From the NCBI RefSeq assembly GCF_018882125.1, contig NZ_JACVOZ010000001.1, positions 372,001 to 436,000 of the forward strand: a DNA stretch of 64,000 bases, given 5' to 3'. Source of the stretch: Polynucleobacter sp. AP-Melu-500A-A1. Lineage in GTDB: Bacteria; Pseudomonadota; Gammaproteobacteria; Burkholderiales; Burkholderiaceae. Position 1 is the stretch's first letter; every line of letters starts with the position of its first letter. The translations under genes and the position numbers were made by a program. Positions 1-8,946 of the stretch are shown piece after piece. A model generated the notes under the pieces. That model did not search any database and was not told where the DNA came from. It saw only the letters and a program-made list of their open reading frames with translations.

Positions 1-93
1 AAATCCACACTGGGGGAACTGGGCAGTACCTTTCATAAATAAAACCACAGGATGGCTTGTCACGATTTCTTTAATTTGAGCTTGTGTATCCAT
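1..93 (-). CDS. grxD: Monothiol glutaredoxin (Grx4 type), N-terminal part, cut by window edge
   Basis: Translation of the minus strand gives 31 residues that start MDTQAQIKEI and end in Cys-Gly-Phe, the first three residues of the CGFS active site of monothiol glutaredoxins. The lead-in VVLFMKGT is typical of the family. Such proteins carry or transfer [2Fe-2S] clusters in the cytoplasm with BolA partners. The gene follows prmC on the same strand after 99 bases, as in the hemA-prfA-prmC-grxD order of many Burkholderiales. The fourth active-site residue and the rest lie outside the window, so CGFS itself is inferred. Confidence 0.85.
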   Translation of the reverse strand, partial: MDTQAQIKEIVTSHPVVLFMKGTAQFPQCGF

Positions 94-192
94 AATTTCT
101 TTCCAGAAGAGCAGTATTTTGATTAACGCGTCTTTATAAATCAACGCATACCCAATTTTAAGACTTTATCCCAAAAAGGGTTATTCAAAGCT

Positions 193-1035
193 TTATTTCC
201 GGCCTGAAGCTACCCGGTGATGGCCTGCTAAATCCAGATGGGTTTGAATATCCCTCAAACCAGCAGTTCGCATGAGCTTGAGCACGGCATCGGACTGGTC
301 AAAGCCATGCTCGACAGCAATTAAGCCGTGAGGTTTTAAGAAGGATGTGGCCTGAGTGATGATGACTTCTAGGCAGCTTAGGCCATTTGATTGATCCGTT
401 AATGCTTCAAGAGGTTCAAAGCGAAGGTCGCCTTGGTTTAAGTGAGGATCGCCGCTTTCAATATAGGGTGGGTTGCTTAAGATGAGATCAAAGATGGCAT
501 CTTTACCGATTGCCTCATACCAACTACCTTGAAAGAATTGGACTTGTGCCTCTAAATGTAAATGCTTGGCATTCGTTTTTGCAATTGCTAATGCTTCTGG
601 AGACTGATCAGTAGCTATCACTAGCGAGTGAGGAGCAGCCTTCGCCACTGCTAGCGCAATTGCTCCTGAGCCAGTGCCTAAATCCAATAGCTTGGCTTTT
701 CCACCAAGCCGAGTGATTTCACGAAGACCAATTTCTACTAATAATTCTGTTTCTGGGCGAGGAATTAAGGCGCCCGGTCTCACTAATAATTCAATATTAT
801 GAAAGCCTTTCTTACCTACAAGATAGGCAATGGGCTCGCCATTTAGGCGCTTATTTTCAAGCAGCTTCCAGTCAGTAAGCGCATTCTCACTGAGCTTCAT
901 ATCATCTTGAGATATCAGGGCAGAACGAGGCAGTTGGTAATGTTGCTCGATTACATGGCCTAACAGGAGGCGCGCCTCACTTTGAGGAAGGGTAGAGTTG
1001 CGCAATAAGTCGCGCAAGGAAAAATCAGCCATCAT
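193..1035 (-). CDS. prmC: Peptide chain release factor N5-glutamine methyltransferase PrmC (HemK)
   Basis: Methylates the glutamine of the GGQ motif in release factors 1 and 2, using S-adenosylmethionine, in the cytoplasm. The 280-residue protein has the usual length: a helical N-terminal domain, then IPRPETE (about 91-97), the SAM-binding loop DLGTGSGAIA (about 118-127) and the catalytic NPPY (188-191). Its start lies 6 bases after the stop of prfA, which encodes its substrate, so the two are surely cotranscribed. Two consecutive ATG codons make the exact start ambiguous by one residue. Confidence 0.97.
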   Translation of the reverse strand: MMADFSLRDLLRNSTLPQSEARLLLGHVIEQHYQLPRSALISQDDMKLSENALTDWKLLENKRLNGEPIAYLVGKKGFHNIELLVRPGALIPRPETELLVEIGLREITRLGGKAKLLDLGTGSGAIALAVAKAAPHSLVIATDQSPEALAIAKTNAKHLHLEAQVQFFQGSWYEAIGKDAIFDLILSNPPYIESGDPHLNQGDLRFEPLEALTDQSNGLSCLEVIITQATSFLKPHGLIAVEHGFDQSDAVLKLMRTAGLRDIQTHLDLAGHHRVASGRK

Positions 1036-1041
1036 TCATTT

Positions 1042-2121
1042 TTAGCTATCGCCAAGGGCAGCGAGTAATTCTGCTTGGTGTTCGGATGCTAGTGCATTAC
1101 AAAGATCATCAATGTCACCATCCATCATCGCATCAATTTTATACAGGGTCAGATTGATGCGATGATCGGTGATGCGCCCCTGCGGGAAATTGTAAGTACG
1201 AATTCGATCACTACGATCACCGCTACCAACTAGCGATTTTCTAGTTTGGGCTTCCAATTGATGTTTTTCGCGTTCACGAGCATCCATGATGCGGGATACC
1301 AATACCTTCATCGCTTGTTCACGATTTCGATGTTGACTGCGATCATCTTGACACTCAACGACAGTGCCGGTGGGTAAATGCGTAATACGTACAGCAGAAT
1401 CTGTTTTATTAATATGCTGACCGCCAGCGCCAGAGGCCCTAAAAGTGTCGATTCGTAGTTCTGCTGGATTAATTTTGACGGCCTCTAGTTCATCAGCCTC
1501 GGGCATTACTGCAACAGTGCACGCAGAAGTATGGATACGCCCTTGGGTTTCAGTTTGGGGAACGCGCTGTACACGATGTCCACCAGACTCAAATTTGAGT
1601 CGTGAGTAGACCGATTGCCCTACTAAGCGTAGAACAACCTCTTTATAACCACCTAAATCCGATTCAGCAGCACTGACGATTTCTACTTTCCAACCTTGGC
1701 GTTCAGCAAAGCGGGTATACATGCGCAATAAGTCCCCAGCAAATAGGGCGCTTTCATCACCACCAGTACCAGCACGAATTTCTAGAAAGACGTTACGTTC
1801 ATCATTTACATCTTTTGGAAGTAGCAGCTTTTGTAGGGCACCCTCTAGCTCTTCCATCGTAGTGGCAGCTTGTTTTGCCTCATCATCTGCAAAGTCTTTC
1901 ATCTCTGGATCTTTGCGCATTTCTTCAGCTGCCTGGGCATCTGCTTCTGCTTGCTTATATAGACCAAATTGCTCAACCACTGTGGCAATATCAGAATGCT
2001 CGCGTGTGAGTTTCCGATAGGCATCCATATCTTTGGTTGCTTCTTCGGAGGTCAACAGGGAATTAAGTTCGGCTAAGCGTGTATCTAGGTAATCTAGCTT
2101 AGCCCGCATGCTGGGCTTCAT
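1042..2121 (-). CDS. prfA: Peptide chain release factor 1
   Basis: Recognises UAA and UAG stop codons and triggers release of the peptide on the ribosome. The 359-residue length is normal. The GGQ motif is at 233-235 within [13 protein letters not shown]. The codon-reading tripeptide of the RF1 P-x-T type is at 188-190 and reads Pro-Gln-Thr (Pro-Ala-Thr in E. coli). The start ATG directly abuts the stop of hemA, and prmC follows after 6 bases, giving a tight hemA-prfA-prmC operon. Confidence 0.98.
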   Translation of the reverse strand: MKPSMRAKLDYLDTRLAELNSLLTSEEATKDMDAYRKLTREHSDIATVVEQFGLYKQAEADAQAAEEMRKDPEMKDFADDEAKQAATTMEELEGALQKLLLPKDVNDERNVFLEIRAGTGGDESALFAGDLLRMYTRFAERQGWKVEIVSAAESDLGGYKEVVLRLVGQSVYSRLKFESGGHRVQRVPQTETQGRIHTSACTVAVMPEADELEAVKINPAELRIDTFRASGAGGQHINKTDSAVRITHLPTGTVVECQDDRSQHRNREQAMKVLVSRIMDAREREKHQLEAQTRKSLVGSGDRSDRIRTYNFPQGRITDHRINLTLYKIDAMMDGDIDDLCNALASEHQAELLAALGDS

Positions 2122-3438
2122 TTAATGATCTTCTGGCTTGGAGTGCGTGGCAAATAACTTGGGTAACAACTTCATCAGAGCATCACGCTCAGCGCCATTC
2201 GAGTGCTGCAATGCATGAAGAGAGCCATGCAAAAATTTATTGGTCAGGCCTTGTGCCATCGCGTTCAATACTTCTTGTGGGTCGTCTCCGCGCATTAAGC
2301 GTTTCATGGCGCGCTCCAGCTCAAGTTGTCTTAAGTATTCGCCTTGCTGCTGTATATCCTGAATAATGGGCACAGCATTACGACCTTGCATCCAGTGCAT
2401 AAAATTACCAACCCGGTCCTCGATGATGGCTTCTGCTTGGCTAACAGCAGCTTGACGTAAATTGGCGCCAGTCTGAATCATGACTCCTAGATCATCTACG
2501 GTATAAAGATACACGTCAGCTAATCTGGAGATCTCTGGCTCAAAGTCACGCGGTACAGCCAAGTCAATCATGACCATGGGTTTACGGCGACGTAATTTCA
2601 GGGCACTTTCAACCATGCCCAGGCCGATGATAGGGAGTGAGGAGGCGGTGCTCGAAATAATGATGTCGAATTCATGCAGGCGCCCAGGTAGGTCAGATAG
2701 TCTAAAGGATTCAGTCTGTACATCTTGATCAGAAATAGAGTCTGCAAGCTCTTGACCCCGTTCAATTGTGCGGTTAGCAATCGCGACATTTTTGGGTTTA
2801 CGTGCCACAAAGTGAGTTGCGCACAAGCTGATCATGTCACCAGCCCCAATGAATAAAATACGCTGATCAGAAATTTTTTCGAAGATACGTTCGGATAGAC
2901 GCACAGATGCAGCAGCCATGGAAATAGAATGTGCGCCAATCTCTGTTGAGCCACGAACCTCTTTAGCTACGGCAAACGTTTTCTGAAAGAGTTGATTGAG
3001 GTAAGTGCCTAGTACCCCTGCATTATTAGCAGTACGTACTGCATCTTTCATTTGGCCCAAGATTTGGGTTTCACCAATCACCATCGAATCCAAACCGCAA
3101 GCCACCCTAAAAGCGTGACGTACGGCATCTGATTGGGGTAGGGAATAAATATGGGGCTCAAGGCTGCTGGGGGCTAGCCGTTGTGTTTTGGCTAACCAAT
3201 CAAAAGTAACTTCGTGTAATAGACTCTCAGCGCTGGCGTCATTCGCGGCGCAATAGACTTCGGTCCGATTGCAAGTTGACAAAATAGTTGCCTCGGGCAG
3301 GCCAGCCTGATTCTCGCCAACAAGGTGTTGGCGAAGATCGTGCAACGCTTCTTGAAGAAATTCAGGGTCAAAGGCGACTTTTTCCCGAATGGCGACCGGC
3401 GCTGTGTGATGATTGATGCCGAGTGTCAACAACTTCAT
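2122..3438 (-). CDS. hemA: Glutamyl-tRNA reductase
   Basis: First step of C5-pathway tetrapyrrole synthesis: reduces glutamyl-tRNA(Glu) to glutamate-1-semialdehyde with NADPH. The N-terminal GINHHTAPV signature and the catalytic cysteine C56 in STCNRTEVY are present. The NADPH-binding loop GAGDM lies at 198-202, followed by the C-terminal dimerisation helix region. 438 residues is the usual size. First gene of the hemA-prfA-prmC operon; it starts back to back with a plus-strand membrane protein gene with one base between the start codons, so promoters must lie inside the neighbouring coding regions. Confidence 0.98.
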   Translation of the reverse strand: MKLLTLGINHHTAPVAIREKVAFDPEFLQEALHDLRQHLVGENQAGLPEATILSTCNRTEVYCAANDASAESLLHEVTFDWLAKTQRLAPSSLEPHIYSLPQSDAVRHAFRVACGLDSMVIGETQILGQMKDAVRTANNAGVLGTYLNQLFQKTFAVAKEVRGSTEIGAHSISMAAASVRLSERIFEKISDQRILFIGAGDMISLCATHFVARKPKNVAIANRTIERGQELADSISDQDVQTESFRLSDLPGRLHEFDIIISSTASSLPIIGLGMVESALKLRRRKPMVMIDLAVPRDFEPEISRLADVYLYTVDDLGVMIQTGANLRQAAVSQAEAIIEDRVGNFMHWMQGRNAVPIIQDIQQQGEYLRQLELERAMKRLMRGDDPQEVLNAMAQGLTNKFLHGSLHALQHSNGAERDALMKLLPKLFATHSKPEDH

Positions 3439-3439
3439 A

Positions 3440-3736
3440 ATGGGGATTATAGATTTGATGACACTATTAATGGGGGTAACGATGGGGTTTTTGGCTTTTC
3501 TGCTAATTGGCGGGGTATCTGGTGCCTCAGCTTGGATTTTTTATCCCGGTAGCTCTAGTACACCAAAGCTAGGTAAGTTCATCCTGGCAAGCTTCTTAGG
3601 CTTTATTGCAGCAGCAGCCAGCTCTTATTTAGGTCAATACTTCGGGCTTTTTCAGTCTGGGCAGATGCTCGAGTGGGTGAGCGCTATATTTGCGTCTTGT
3701 TTGGTGGGGTGTGTCTTTACGGCTTTGGCTAAGTAG
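3440..3736 (+). CDS. Small membrane protein, YeaQ/GlsB-like
   Basis: 98 residues with three hydrophobic segments separated by glycines. A small-residue stretch GGVSGASAW is followed by YPG, a [16 protein letters not shown] helix and a last helix near the C-terminus. This layout resembles the GlsB/YeaQ/YmgE (transglycosylase-associated) family, whose function is unknown. I chose the ATG at 3440, just outside hemA. The same frame opens inside hemA at 3413, and a later ATG at 3458 sits after GGGGA, so the start is uncertain. Family assignment is by pattern only. Confidence 0.6.
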   Translation: MGIIDLMTLLMGVTMGFLAFLLIGGVSGASAWIFYPGSSSTPKLGKFILASFLGFIAAAASSYLGQYFGLFQSGQMLEWVSAIFASCLVGCVFTALAK

Positions 3737-3743
3737 TTCGCAA

Positions 3744-4070
3744 CTATACTAATCCAAGCCAAAGCGCTAGAGCTCGGTTGACTCGAACTAATAGCGATTC
3801 TTCTATTTCCCCAATGACCGTACCAATCTTTTCTTTTTTAATACTCATGATTTTGTCCATCTGAATTTGACTATCTTTTGATAGGCCATTTAACTCGCTT
3901 GGGGCAATATCAAGGCGGAAAATCGGCCCCTGAATTAATCTGCTGGAAATTAATGCAACCGTAATCGTTTCGTGAATGTCATTGAATACATCTGACTGGA
4001 GGACTAAAGCAGGCCTTGGTTTGCCAAAATCTCCCTGTAGAGCGATAGTCACTATTGAGCCGCGCTTCAT
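3744..4070 (-). CDS. Type II toxin, MazF/PemK-like endoribonuclease
   Basis: 108 residues of the MazF/PemK fold: it opens KRGSIVTIAL, then GKPRPALVLQSD, which is the conserved beta-strand region of the family, and continues with TVALISS and the MDKIMSIKKEKIG segment seen in MazF toxins. Such toxins cut mRNA and are neutralised by a small partner. The gene overlaps the 3' end of the antitoxin gene by 4 bases, the standard translationally coupled arrangement. Activity and cut site cannot be read from the sequence. Confidence 0.85.
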   Translation of the reverse strand: MKRGSIVTIALQGDFGKPRPALVLQSDVFNDIHETITVALISSRLIQGPIFRLDIAPSELNGLSKDSQIQMDKIMSIKKEKIGTVIGEIEESLLVRVNRALALWLGLV

Positions 4071-4282
4071 AAGTCCTGTAAATCAGATAGAGCAAGATCT
4101 ATAAAGGCCATTAGCTCATGGTCTTCACGATCAGATTGAGCAGCTAAAGCAGACTGACGGCGACATTCTTCAACAAACCCTGTTGAACGTGTATCTGGAA
4201 CCCAAATTTGAACCGGTCTAAGTCCTGCTGCGCGCAGGGCAAGGCGGTGTTTTTGTACTCTTTTGGCTGTATTGGAGGGCAT
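4067..4282 (-). CDS. Antitoxin, MazE-like (DUF3018 type)
   Basis: 71 residues. The basic N-terminus and the stretch RAAGLRPVQIWVPDTRSTGF followed by EECRRQS match the DUF3018 'antitoxin MazE-like' family that pairs with MazF toxins. The acidic C-terminus (DREDHELMAFIDLALSDL) probably wraps the toxin. It precedes the toxin and overlaps it by 4 bases. A 14-bp perfect palindrome 20 bases upstream of the start is a likely autoregulatory operator. Confidence 0.85.
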   Translation of the reverse strand: MPSNTAKRVQKHRLALRAAGLRPVQIWVPDTRSTGFVEECRRQSALAAQSDREDHELMAFIDLALSDLQDL

Positions 4283-4301
4283 CTGCCTTATCCCTAGTAA
4301 T

Positions 4302-4315
4302 TGTTACATGTAACA
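4302..4315. promoter_or_regulatory. Perfect 14-bp palindrome, candidate toxin-antitoxin operator
   Basis: TGTTACATGTAACA is a perfect inverted repeat 20 bases upstream of the antitoxin start. On the minus strand it fits between a possible -35 (TTAAAA) and a possible -10 (TACTAG) spaced by 16 bases. MazE-type antitoxins commonly repress their own operon through such sites; that this one does so is inference. Confidence 0.55.
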
Positions 4316-4364
4316 TTTTAACTTCAGGGACAGATTCTATGTAAGCCCTATTTAAAGACTTACA

Positions 4365-5126
4365 TTAAATAAGATTGATTTGATGAGAGTCACTGCGATT
4401 TTCGATCCACTGAATGGCTGGTTTTCCATGTGCCTCTAACCATGCATTGGTTTTGCTAAAGTGGCCACAGCTTTTTTGACCACCGGGCTCTAAAAAAGGC
4501 TTATCCGTTTTATAGACACCTAAACCCGAAGGATGTGACGATTGCAAGATGAGCTGGTTCGAAGTATTAGCGATCAACGCTAACTTTGATTGGGCGTGTC
4601 CGCCCCAAAGCATCCATACGAGATTAGGTTTTTGCAGCGCTAACTTGCAAATCAACGGATCGATTAGACTTTTCCATCCTAAATTGGCATGGCTTCCTGC
4701 TTCACCTAATTTCACACTGAGCGCAGTATTGAGAAGTAGCACGCCTTGCTGAGCCCAGTGATGTAAATCGCCATTAGGAAGAGCACCAAAGTGTTCAAGC
4801 GCAAGTGCTTTACTCATATTACGAAGTGAACTCGGAAATGCACGCGAATTACTTGGAATGTCAGCAGGAATTGAAAACGCTAAGCCCTGTGCCAGTCCTG
4901 GTGAGTGATAGGGATCTTGACCCAAGATGACAACTTTTACCGAATGTACAGGTGTTAATTGCAAGGCCTTGAAAAAGTCTTCAGGCGCTGGCCGTACGAG
5001 CGCCACTCCTTGATCTAAAACGGTCTGTAAATTATTTTTTAATACACTCCATGCGCTTGAATGAAGATAATCACCAAGCAACTCTCGCCAATCTAGTGGA
5101 ATATCTTTTTCAGAAAAAGAGTGCAT
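4365..5126 (-). CDS. ung: Uracil-DNA glycosylase, family 1
   Basis: Removes uracil from DNA as the first step of base excision repair. The water-activating motif GQDPYH is at 69-74 (catalytic Asp71), and the uracil-binding LLNTALSV follows at about 131-138. The DNA-intercalation loop reads HPSGLGVYK (198-206) instead of the usual HPSPLS followed by a basic residue, and is followed by an insertion before CGHFSKTN. 253 residues is within the family range. It lies 5 bases after the M61 peptidase start region on the same strand. Confidence 0.96.
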   Translation of the reverse strand: MHSFSEKDIPLDWRELLGDYLHSSAWSVLKNNLQTVLDQGVALVRPAPEDFFKALQLTPVHSVKVVILGQDPYHSPGLAQGLAFSIPADIPSNSRAFPSSLRNMSKALALEHFGALPNGDLHHWAQQGVLLLNTALSVKLGEAGSHANLGWKSLIDPLICKLALQKPNLVWMLWGGHAQSKLALIANTSNQLILQSSHPSGLGVYKTDKPFLEPGGQKSCGHFSKTNAWLEAHGKPAIQWIENRSDSHQINLI

Positions 5127-5131
5127 TCAGT

Positions 5132-6916
5132 TTAAGGAGATTTGCTCGTTGAACTCAGTTCATATTGAGCGGGTAATTGACTATCCTGAAGCAGAGCCAT
5201 GCGCTCATGCATCAAATCATCTCGATAAAAGCAGATATTCATGCTTTGGCCCTCATGCAGACTGCCAAGAATCTTATCCCATCGGGTATTGGTAATGCGT
5301 TGACCATTAATACTGGCTAAAAGGTCTCCAGTTGCAAGGCCTGCAGATTGGGCTAGCCCTCCATCTAAGACATTAGTGACTTTAAGCCAGCCGCTAGATT
5401 CTGTATAGCGTATGCCAAATTGCAACTTCAGCTTTTCTAGTTTGGTTTGTGGCTTGGCTTTAACAGCAATTAGTTTTGAGCTAATCCATTTCTGAATCGG
5501 AATGTCTTCTGTGCCAAAAATATACTTAGATTTGATCTCATTCCAGGTTTTAGTAAATCCTCCACCGAGTAATGTGAAGATCAACTCATCTAATCCATCT
5601 TCAGCTATGCCATCTAAGGTAATGCCATGCTTTTGCCAAATTAGGCGCATGAGATCGTCTAAAGATTTTCTATTTTTTGAGAACGCTCGAATTTGCAAGT
5701 CCAATCCCAAAGCAAGTAAAGCGCCTTTTCCGTAATAACTCACGACAGCATTTGGGGTGTTTTCATCGGCTTGGTAATACTTAGTCCAGGCATCAAAGGA
5801 GCTATCTGCTAGGCTTTGTTTCTGCCTGCCAGGACCGCGCAAAATCCCATTCCAATTATCAGAAACTAATTTGAGATAGGTTTTGAGATCAATCCGTTTG
5901 CTGCGGAACAGTTGGAGATCATCGTAGTAACTGGTAAAGCCTTCAAACAGCCAAAGAAGGCGAGTGTGGTTTCTACGATCGAGTTGGTATGGCTGGAAAG
6001 CCTTCGGTTGAATGCGCTTCACTAGCCATGCATGAAAGTACTCATGACTGCACAAACCTAAAAATTCACGATAAGCATTTTCTTCGAAGAGCACCCTCTC
6101 TTGTGGAATTTGATCGCGACGACATAACAAAGCAGTGCTATTGCGATGTTCAAGGCCACCATAGCCATTGAGTACTGCATTGACTAAAAATAAATAACCA
6201 TTAAATGGTGCCTGTTTTGTTTTGGGCTCAAACAACGCAATAGTAGATGAACAAATGGCTTGCAGATCATCGGCAAGGCGGCTGATTTCGATCGGATTCG
6301 TACATCCTTGAATAGCCATACGGTGTGGCACACCTTGGGATTTCCAGCTCACTAATTGAAATTCACCCATCGCAACAGGGTGATCCAAGAGGTCGTCATA
6401 ATTTTGTGCAAGATAAAAACCAAAGCCTTGCGCATCCGTTTTCACGGCCCGCATGCTCGTTTGTACAGACCAGTGATCAGCAGACGCAGCTTCAGGCGCA
6501 ACAATGGCAAGGGAGCAGGGTAAATACTCTTGACCTTTTACTGCCAAGCATAGGCTGCTTGCATTGAAGAAAGCACGCTCAGTGTCAAGATAAGCCGCCC
6601 GAACTGAAGAATCAAAAGCGTAGACGGTAGTCAAAATATTTACCGCACCACTCCCCTTAGGAAGTCGCCACTGATCGTTATCAATTCGTTCTAAAGATAA
6701 CTTTTTTCTATTAGCCCCTGCGGAATGAGCCTCAATAGATTCAATCTGCTTACTGAAATCCCGAATTAAATAACTTCCCGGAATCCATGCGGGCATCTGT
6801 AAGACTTGTCCATCAGGATCAGGATTGGCAATATGCAGCTTGACCAAAAAGCGATGGCCATGAAGTTCAGCTGGCCATACGGTGTATTGAATTTGAGGTA
6901 GGTCGGATTGACTCAT
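5132..6916 (-). CDS. M61 family metallopeptidase with PDZ domain
   Basis: 594 residues. It has an N-terminal beta-rich M61 domain, a thermolysin-like catalytic domain with the zinc site HEYFH (291-295) and the third ligand Glu325 in LWLFEGFTSYY, and GGLEHRNS just before. A C-terminal PDZ domain (about 485-575) includes GLATGDLLASING. The family contains glycyl aminopeptidases; the natural substrate is unknown. No signal peptide is evident, so it is probably cytoplasmic. It is transcribed after the DsbC-like gene (5-base gap) and before ung. Confidence 0.9.
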   Translation of the reverse strand: MSQSDLPQIQYTVWPAELHGHRFLVKLHIANPDPDGQVLQMPAWIPGSYLIRDFSKQIESIEAHSAGANRKKLSLERIDNDQWRLPKGSGAVNILTTVYAFDSSVRAAYLDTERAFFNASSLCLAVKGQEYLPCSLAIVAPEAASADHWSVQTSMRAVKTDAQGFGFYLAQNYDDLLDHPVAMGEFQLVSWKSQGVPHRMAIQGCTNPIEISRLADDLQAICSSTIALFEPKTKQAPFNGYLFLVNAVLNGYGGLEHRNSTALLCRRDQIPQERVLFEENAYREFLGLCSHEYFHAWLVKRIQPKAFQPYQLDRRNHTRLLWLFEGFTSYYDDLQLFRSKRIDLKTYLKLVSDNWNGILRGPGRQKQSLADSSFDAWTKYYQADENTPNAVVSYYGKGALLALGLDLQIRAFSKNRKSLDDLMRLIWQKHGITLDGIAEDGLDELIFTLLGGGFTKTWNEIKSKYIFGTEDIPIQKWISSKLIAVKAKPQTKLEKLKLQFGIRYTESSGWLKVTNVLDGGLAQSAGLATGDLLASINGQRITNTRWDKILGSLHEGQSMNICFYRDDLMHERMALLQDSQLPAQYELSSTSKSP

Positions 6917-6921
6917 GGAGA

Positions 6922-7644
6922 TTATTTAAGAGAGCTAAATTTCTTTTCGATATCCGTGATCTGAACGGCACCTGGGAAACGACTGCCATCCGTGAAGAAA
7001 AGAGTGGGGGTACCAGTGATTCCATAGGACTTTGCAAAAGCCATATTTTTATCTAAAGGATTGATGCAATCACTCTTACCGCTGGGAGCGATGCCATTGA
7101 TCATCCAATCAATATAGGATTTATAGGGATCAGCAGAGCACCAAATTTGTTTAGATTTCTGGGCTGAGTCCGGAGACAAAATGGGGATCAGGTAAGTGTA
7201 GATAGTGACGTTATCGAGCTGCTGAAGGGATTTTTCCAGGCGTTTACAGTAGCCACAGTTGGGGTCTGAAAACACTGCCAACTGACGGCTTCCATTGCCA
7301 CGCACGGTCTTGATAGCATTGGCTTGAGAAAGATCGGACCATTTAATTCGATTAAGGTCAGCCTGTCTTTGCTCAGTAATATTTTTACCTGTTGCGAGCT
7401 CAATAATCTCACCTTGGATCAGATATTTACCGGCGCTATCGGTATAAAAGATGTCGTTACCAACCAATACTTCATATAAGCCGGCAACTGGTGCAGGGGA
7501 GACGCTACGAACTTTGGCATTAACCCCCAATTTCTTTTGCAGATCGGTTTTGAGTTGTTGCTCTGATTGCGCATGTACTAATGGCATGTATAGCAGGGTA
7601 ACAAATACCAATAAACAACTTGATAACAATTTATTCAAAATCAA
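6922..7644 (-). CDS. dsbC: DsbC-type periplasmic disulfide isomerase
   Basis: A signal peptide (hydrophobic residues 5-23, cleavage likely after VHA) exports the protein. The N-terminal dimerisation domain is followed by a thioredoxin fold with the active site CGYC (130-133), cis-proline Thr-Pro (212-213) and a second Cys pair (169 and 193). This is the layout of DsbC, which reshuffles wrong disulfides in the periplasm. 240 residues is normal. The start lies inside the end of the UbiH-family gene (14-base overlap), so the two are coupled. Confidence 0.93.
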   Translation of the reverse strand: MILNKLLSSCLLVFVTLLYMPLVHAQSEQQLKTDLQKKLGVNAKVRSVSPAPVAGLYEVLVGNDIFYTDSAGKYLIQGEIIELATGKNITEQRQADLNRIKWSDLSQANAIKTVRGNGSRQLAVFSDPNCGYCKRLEKSLQQLDNVTIYTYLIPILSPDSAQKSKQIWCSADPYKSYIDWMINGIAPSGKSDCINPLDKNMAFAKSYGITGTPTLFFTDGSRFPGAVQITDIEKKFSSLK

Positions 7645-8893
7645 TATCTCCTAAGGCGCGCTCAATGAGGCGCTGTTTTATAAAGTGACTTTTATTCACA
7701 AGACCAAGACCCCAATTGCGGAGTTGGCGCTCGGGTTTACTGGATGCGGAAAATAATTTCTTGAGCTTATCGGTGACCCAAAGCAGAGCACCGGTATCGC
7801 CCTGACGCTGACGTTCATAGCGACGTAAAAGAACAGGGTCACTTGGCGTGCGGAATGACTCCCGTTTACCAAGAATATTGAGCAATACAGCAACATCACG
7901 CAGACCAAGATTCAAGCCCTGTCCTGCTAGCGGATGCATGACGTGGGCAGCATCGCCAATCAAGACTACCTTTGGAGAAGATTCGGGGCCAATAAAGCGG
8001 TTCGCCCGAATTTTCCTTAATGGAAAGGATACAGGTGTCGAGTTAAGTGTGAGCTCTCCAAGTTGTTTTCTAATTGCACCATTCGCAATCGAAGAAAATT
8101 TCTCAGTCCATTGTGATTGATCTAATTTTAATAACTCTGCTGCATTTTCTGGAGAGGTCGACCACACCATGGATACTTGCTTACCTGGCAATGGCAGCAT
8201 GGCGACGATATCGCCGCCTGGTAAGAACCACTGAAAGGCTGTTTCTAAATGAGGATAGTGACAAATCCAATTTGCTACAACTGCACTTTGTGAATAACTT
8301 TCTTCACTAGCAGTAATACCGATTTCAGAGCGAATAGGTGAATTTGCACCATCAGCTGCAATTACTAGTTGAGCATGAATCGGTGTGCCATGCTTGAGGT
8401 GCAGCGTCGCACCTGCTTCATCAACCTCTATTTTTTCTACGACATTGGTAATGCGCTCTAATTTATTTTGAAAGCGTGACGCTTGATCAAGCGTATGTTC
8501 AATTAAATTGGATTCTCCAATCCATGCTAACTGTGGTGTGCCTGCTTCGAATGCGGAAAGATGGAGTTGGTCATTTTTTTCGCCACGATCTCCATAAATT
8601 CGCATATCTCGAACTGGCTGCAAGCGAATATGGTCAAGTGCATCCCATATCTGTAAATGGGCTAGTAACTTTTGAGTGCTGGGAGAAAAGGCATAAATAC
8701 GTTGGCCCCATTGACTTCCTTGCGGGCTGGAAACACTTTCCCCTAAATCGGGCGCAATTTCCACTGTTTGAAAACCGAGTTGAGCTAGGCCAAGCGCGCA
8801 AGCTTTACCAGCAATGCCGCCACCGATTACAGCCACATCGACTGAACGAATTTGGCCTGAATGGAGGGGGGTTTTTAAATGAACTTCTGACAT
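7631..8893 (-). CDS. FAD-dependent monooxygenase of the UbiH/UbiF/VisC/Coq6 family
   Basis: Aromatic-ring hydroxylase family acting in ubiquinone synthesis. The Rossmann motif VIGGGIAGKACALGL is at the N-terminus, and the FAD ribityl-binding motif GDAAHVMHPLAGQGLNLGL is in the second half. The start at ATG 8893 gives 420 residues; a frame-open extension of seven residues upstream lacks support. Which ring carbon it hydroxylates cannot be told from the sequence. It overlaps dsbC by 14 bases and is divergent from ychF with 53 bases between. Confidence 0.9.
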   Translation of the reverse strand: MSEVHLKTPLHSGQIRSVDVAVIGGGIAGKACALGLAQLGFQTVEIAPDLGESVSSPQGSQWGQRIYAFSPSTQKLLAHLQIWDALDHIRLQPVRDMRIYGDRGEKNDQLHLSAFEAGTPQLAWIGESNLIEHTLDQASRFQNKLERITNVVEKIEVDEAGATLHLKHGTPIHAQLVIAADGANSPIRSEIGITASEESYSQSAVVANWICHYPHLETAFQWFLPGGDIVAMLPLPGKQVSMVWSTSPENAAELLKLDQSQWTEKFSSIANGAIRKQLGELTLNSTPVSFPLRKIRANRFIGPESSPKVVLIGDAAHVMHPLAGQGLNLGLRDVAVLLNILGKRESFRTPSDPVLLRRYERQRQGDTGALLWVTDKLKKLFSASSKPERQLRNWGLGLVNKSHFIKQRLIERALGDIDFE

Positions 8894-8946
8894 AACTTGA
8901 TGATATCGAAACAAGCCCCTTCATAAAGCCCCTTTACAATGGAGAC

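Noticed and set aside
1721-2020. Plus-strand 99-residue frame within prfA
   Set aside because: It is antisense to well-conserved RF1 sequence, Ser/Ala-rich and without motif; a shadow.
4331-4364. GTAAG/CTTAC hairpin as terminator after the toxin-antitoxin promoter region
   Set aside because: The stem is only 5 bp with a long AT loop and no run of T, so it is likely chance.
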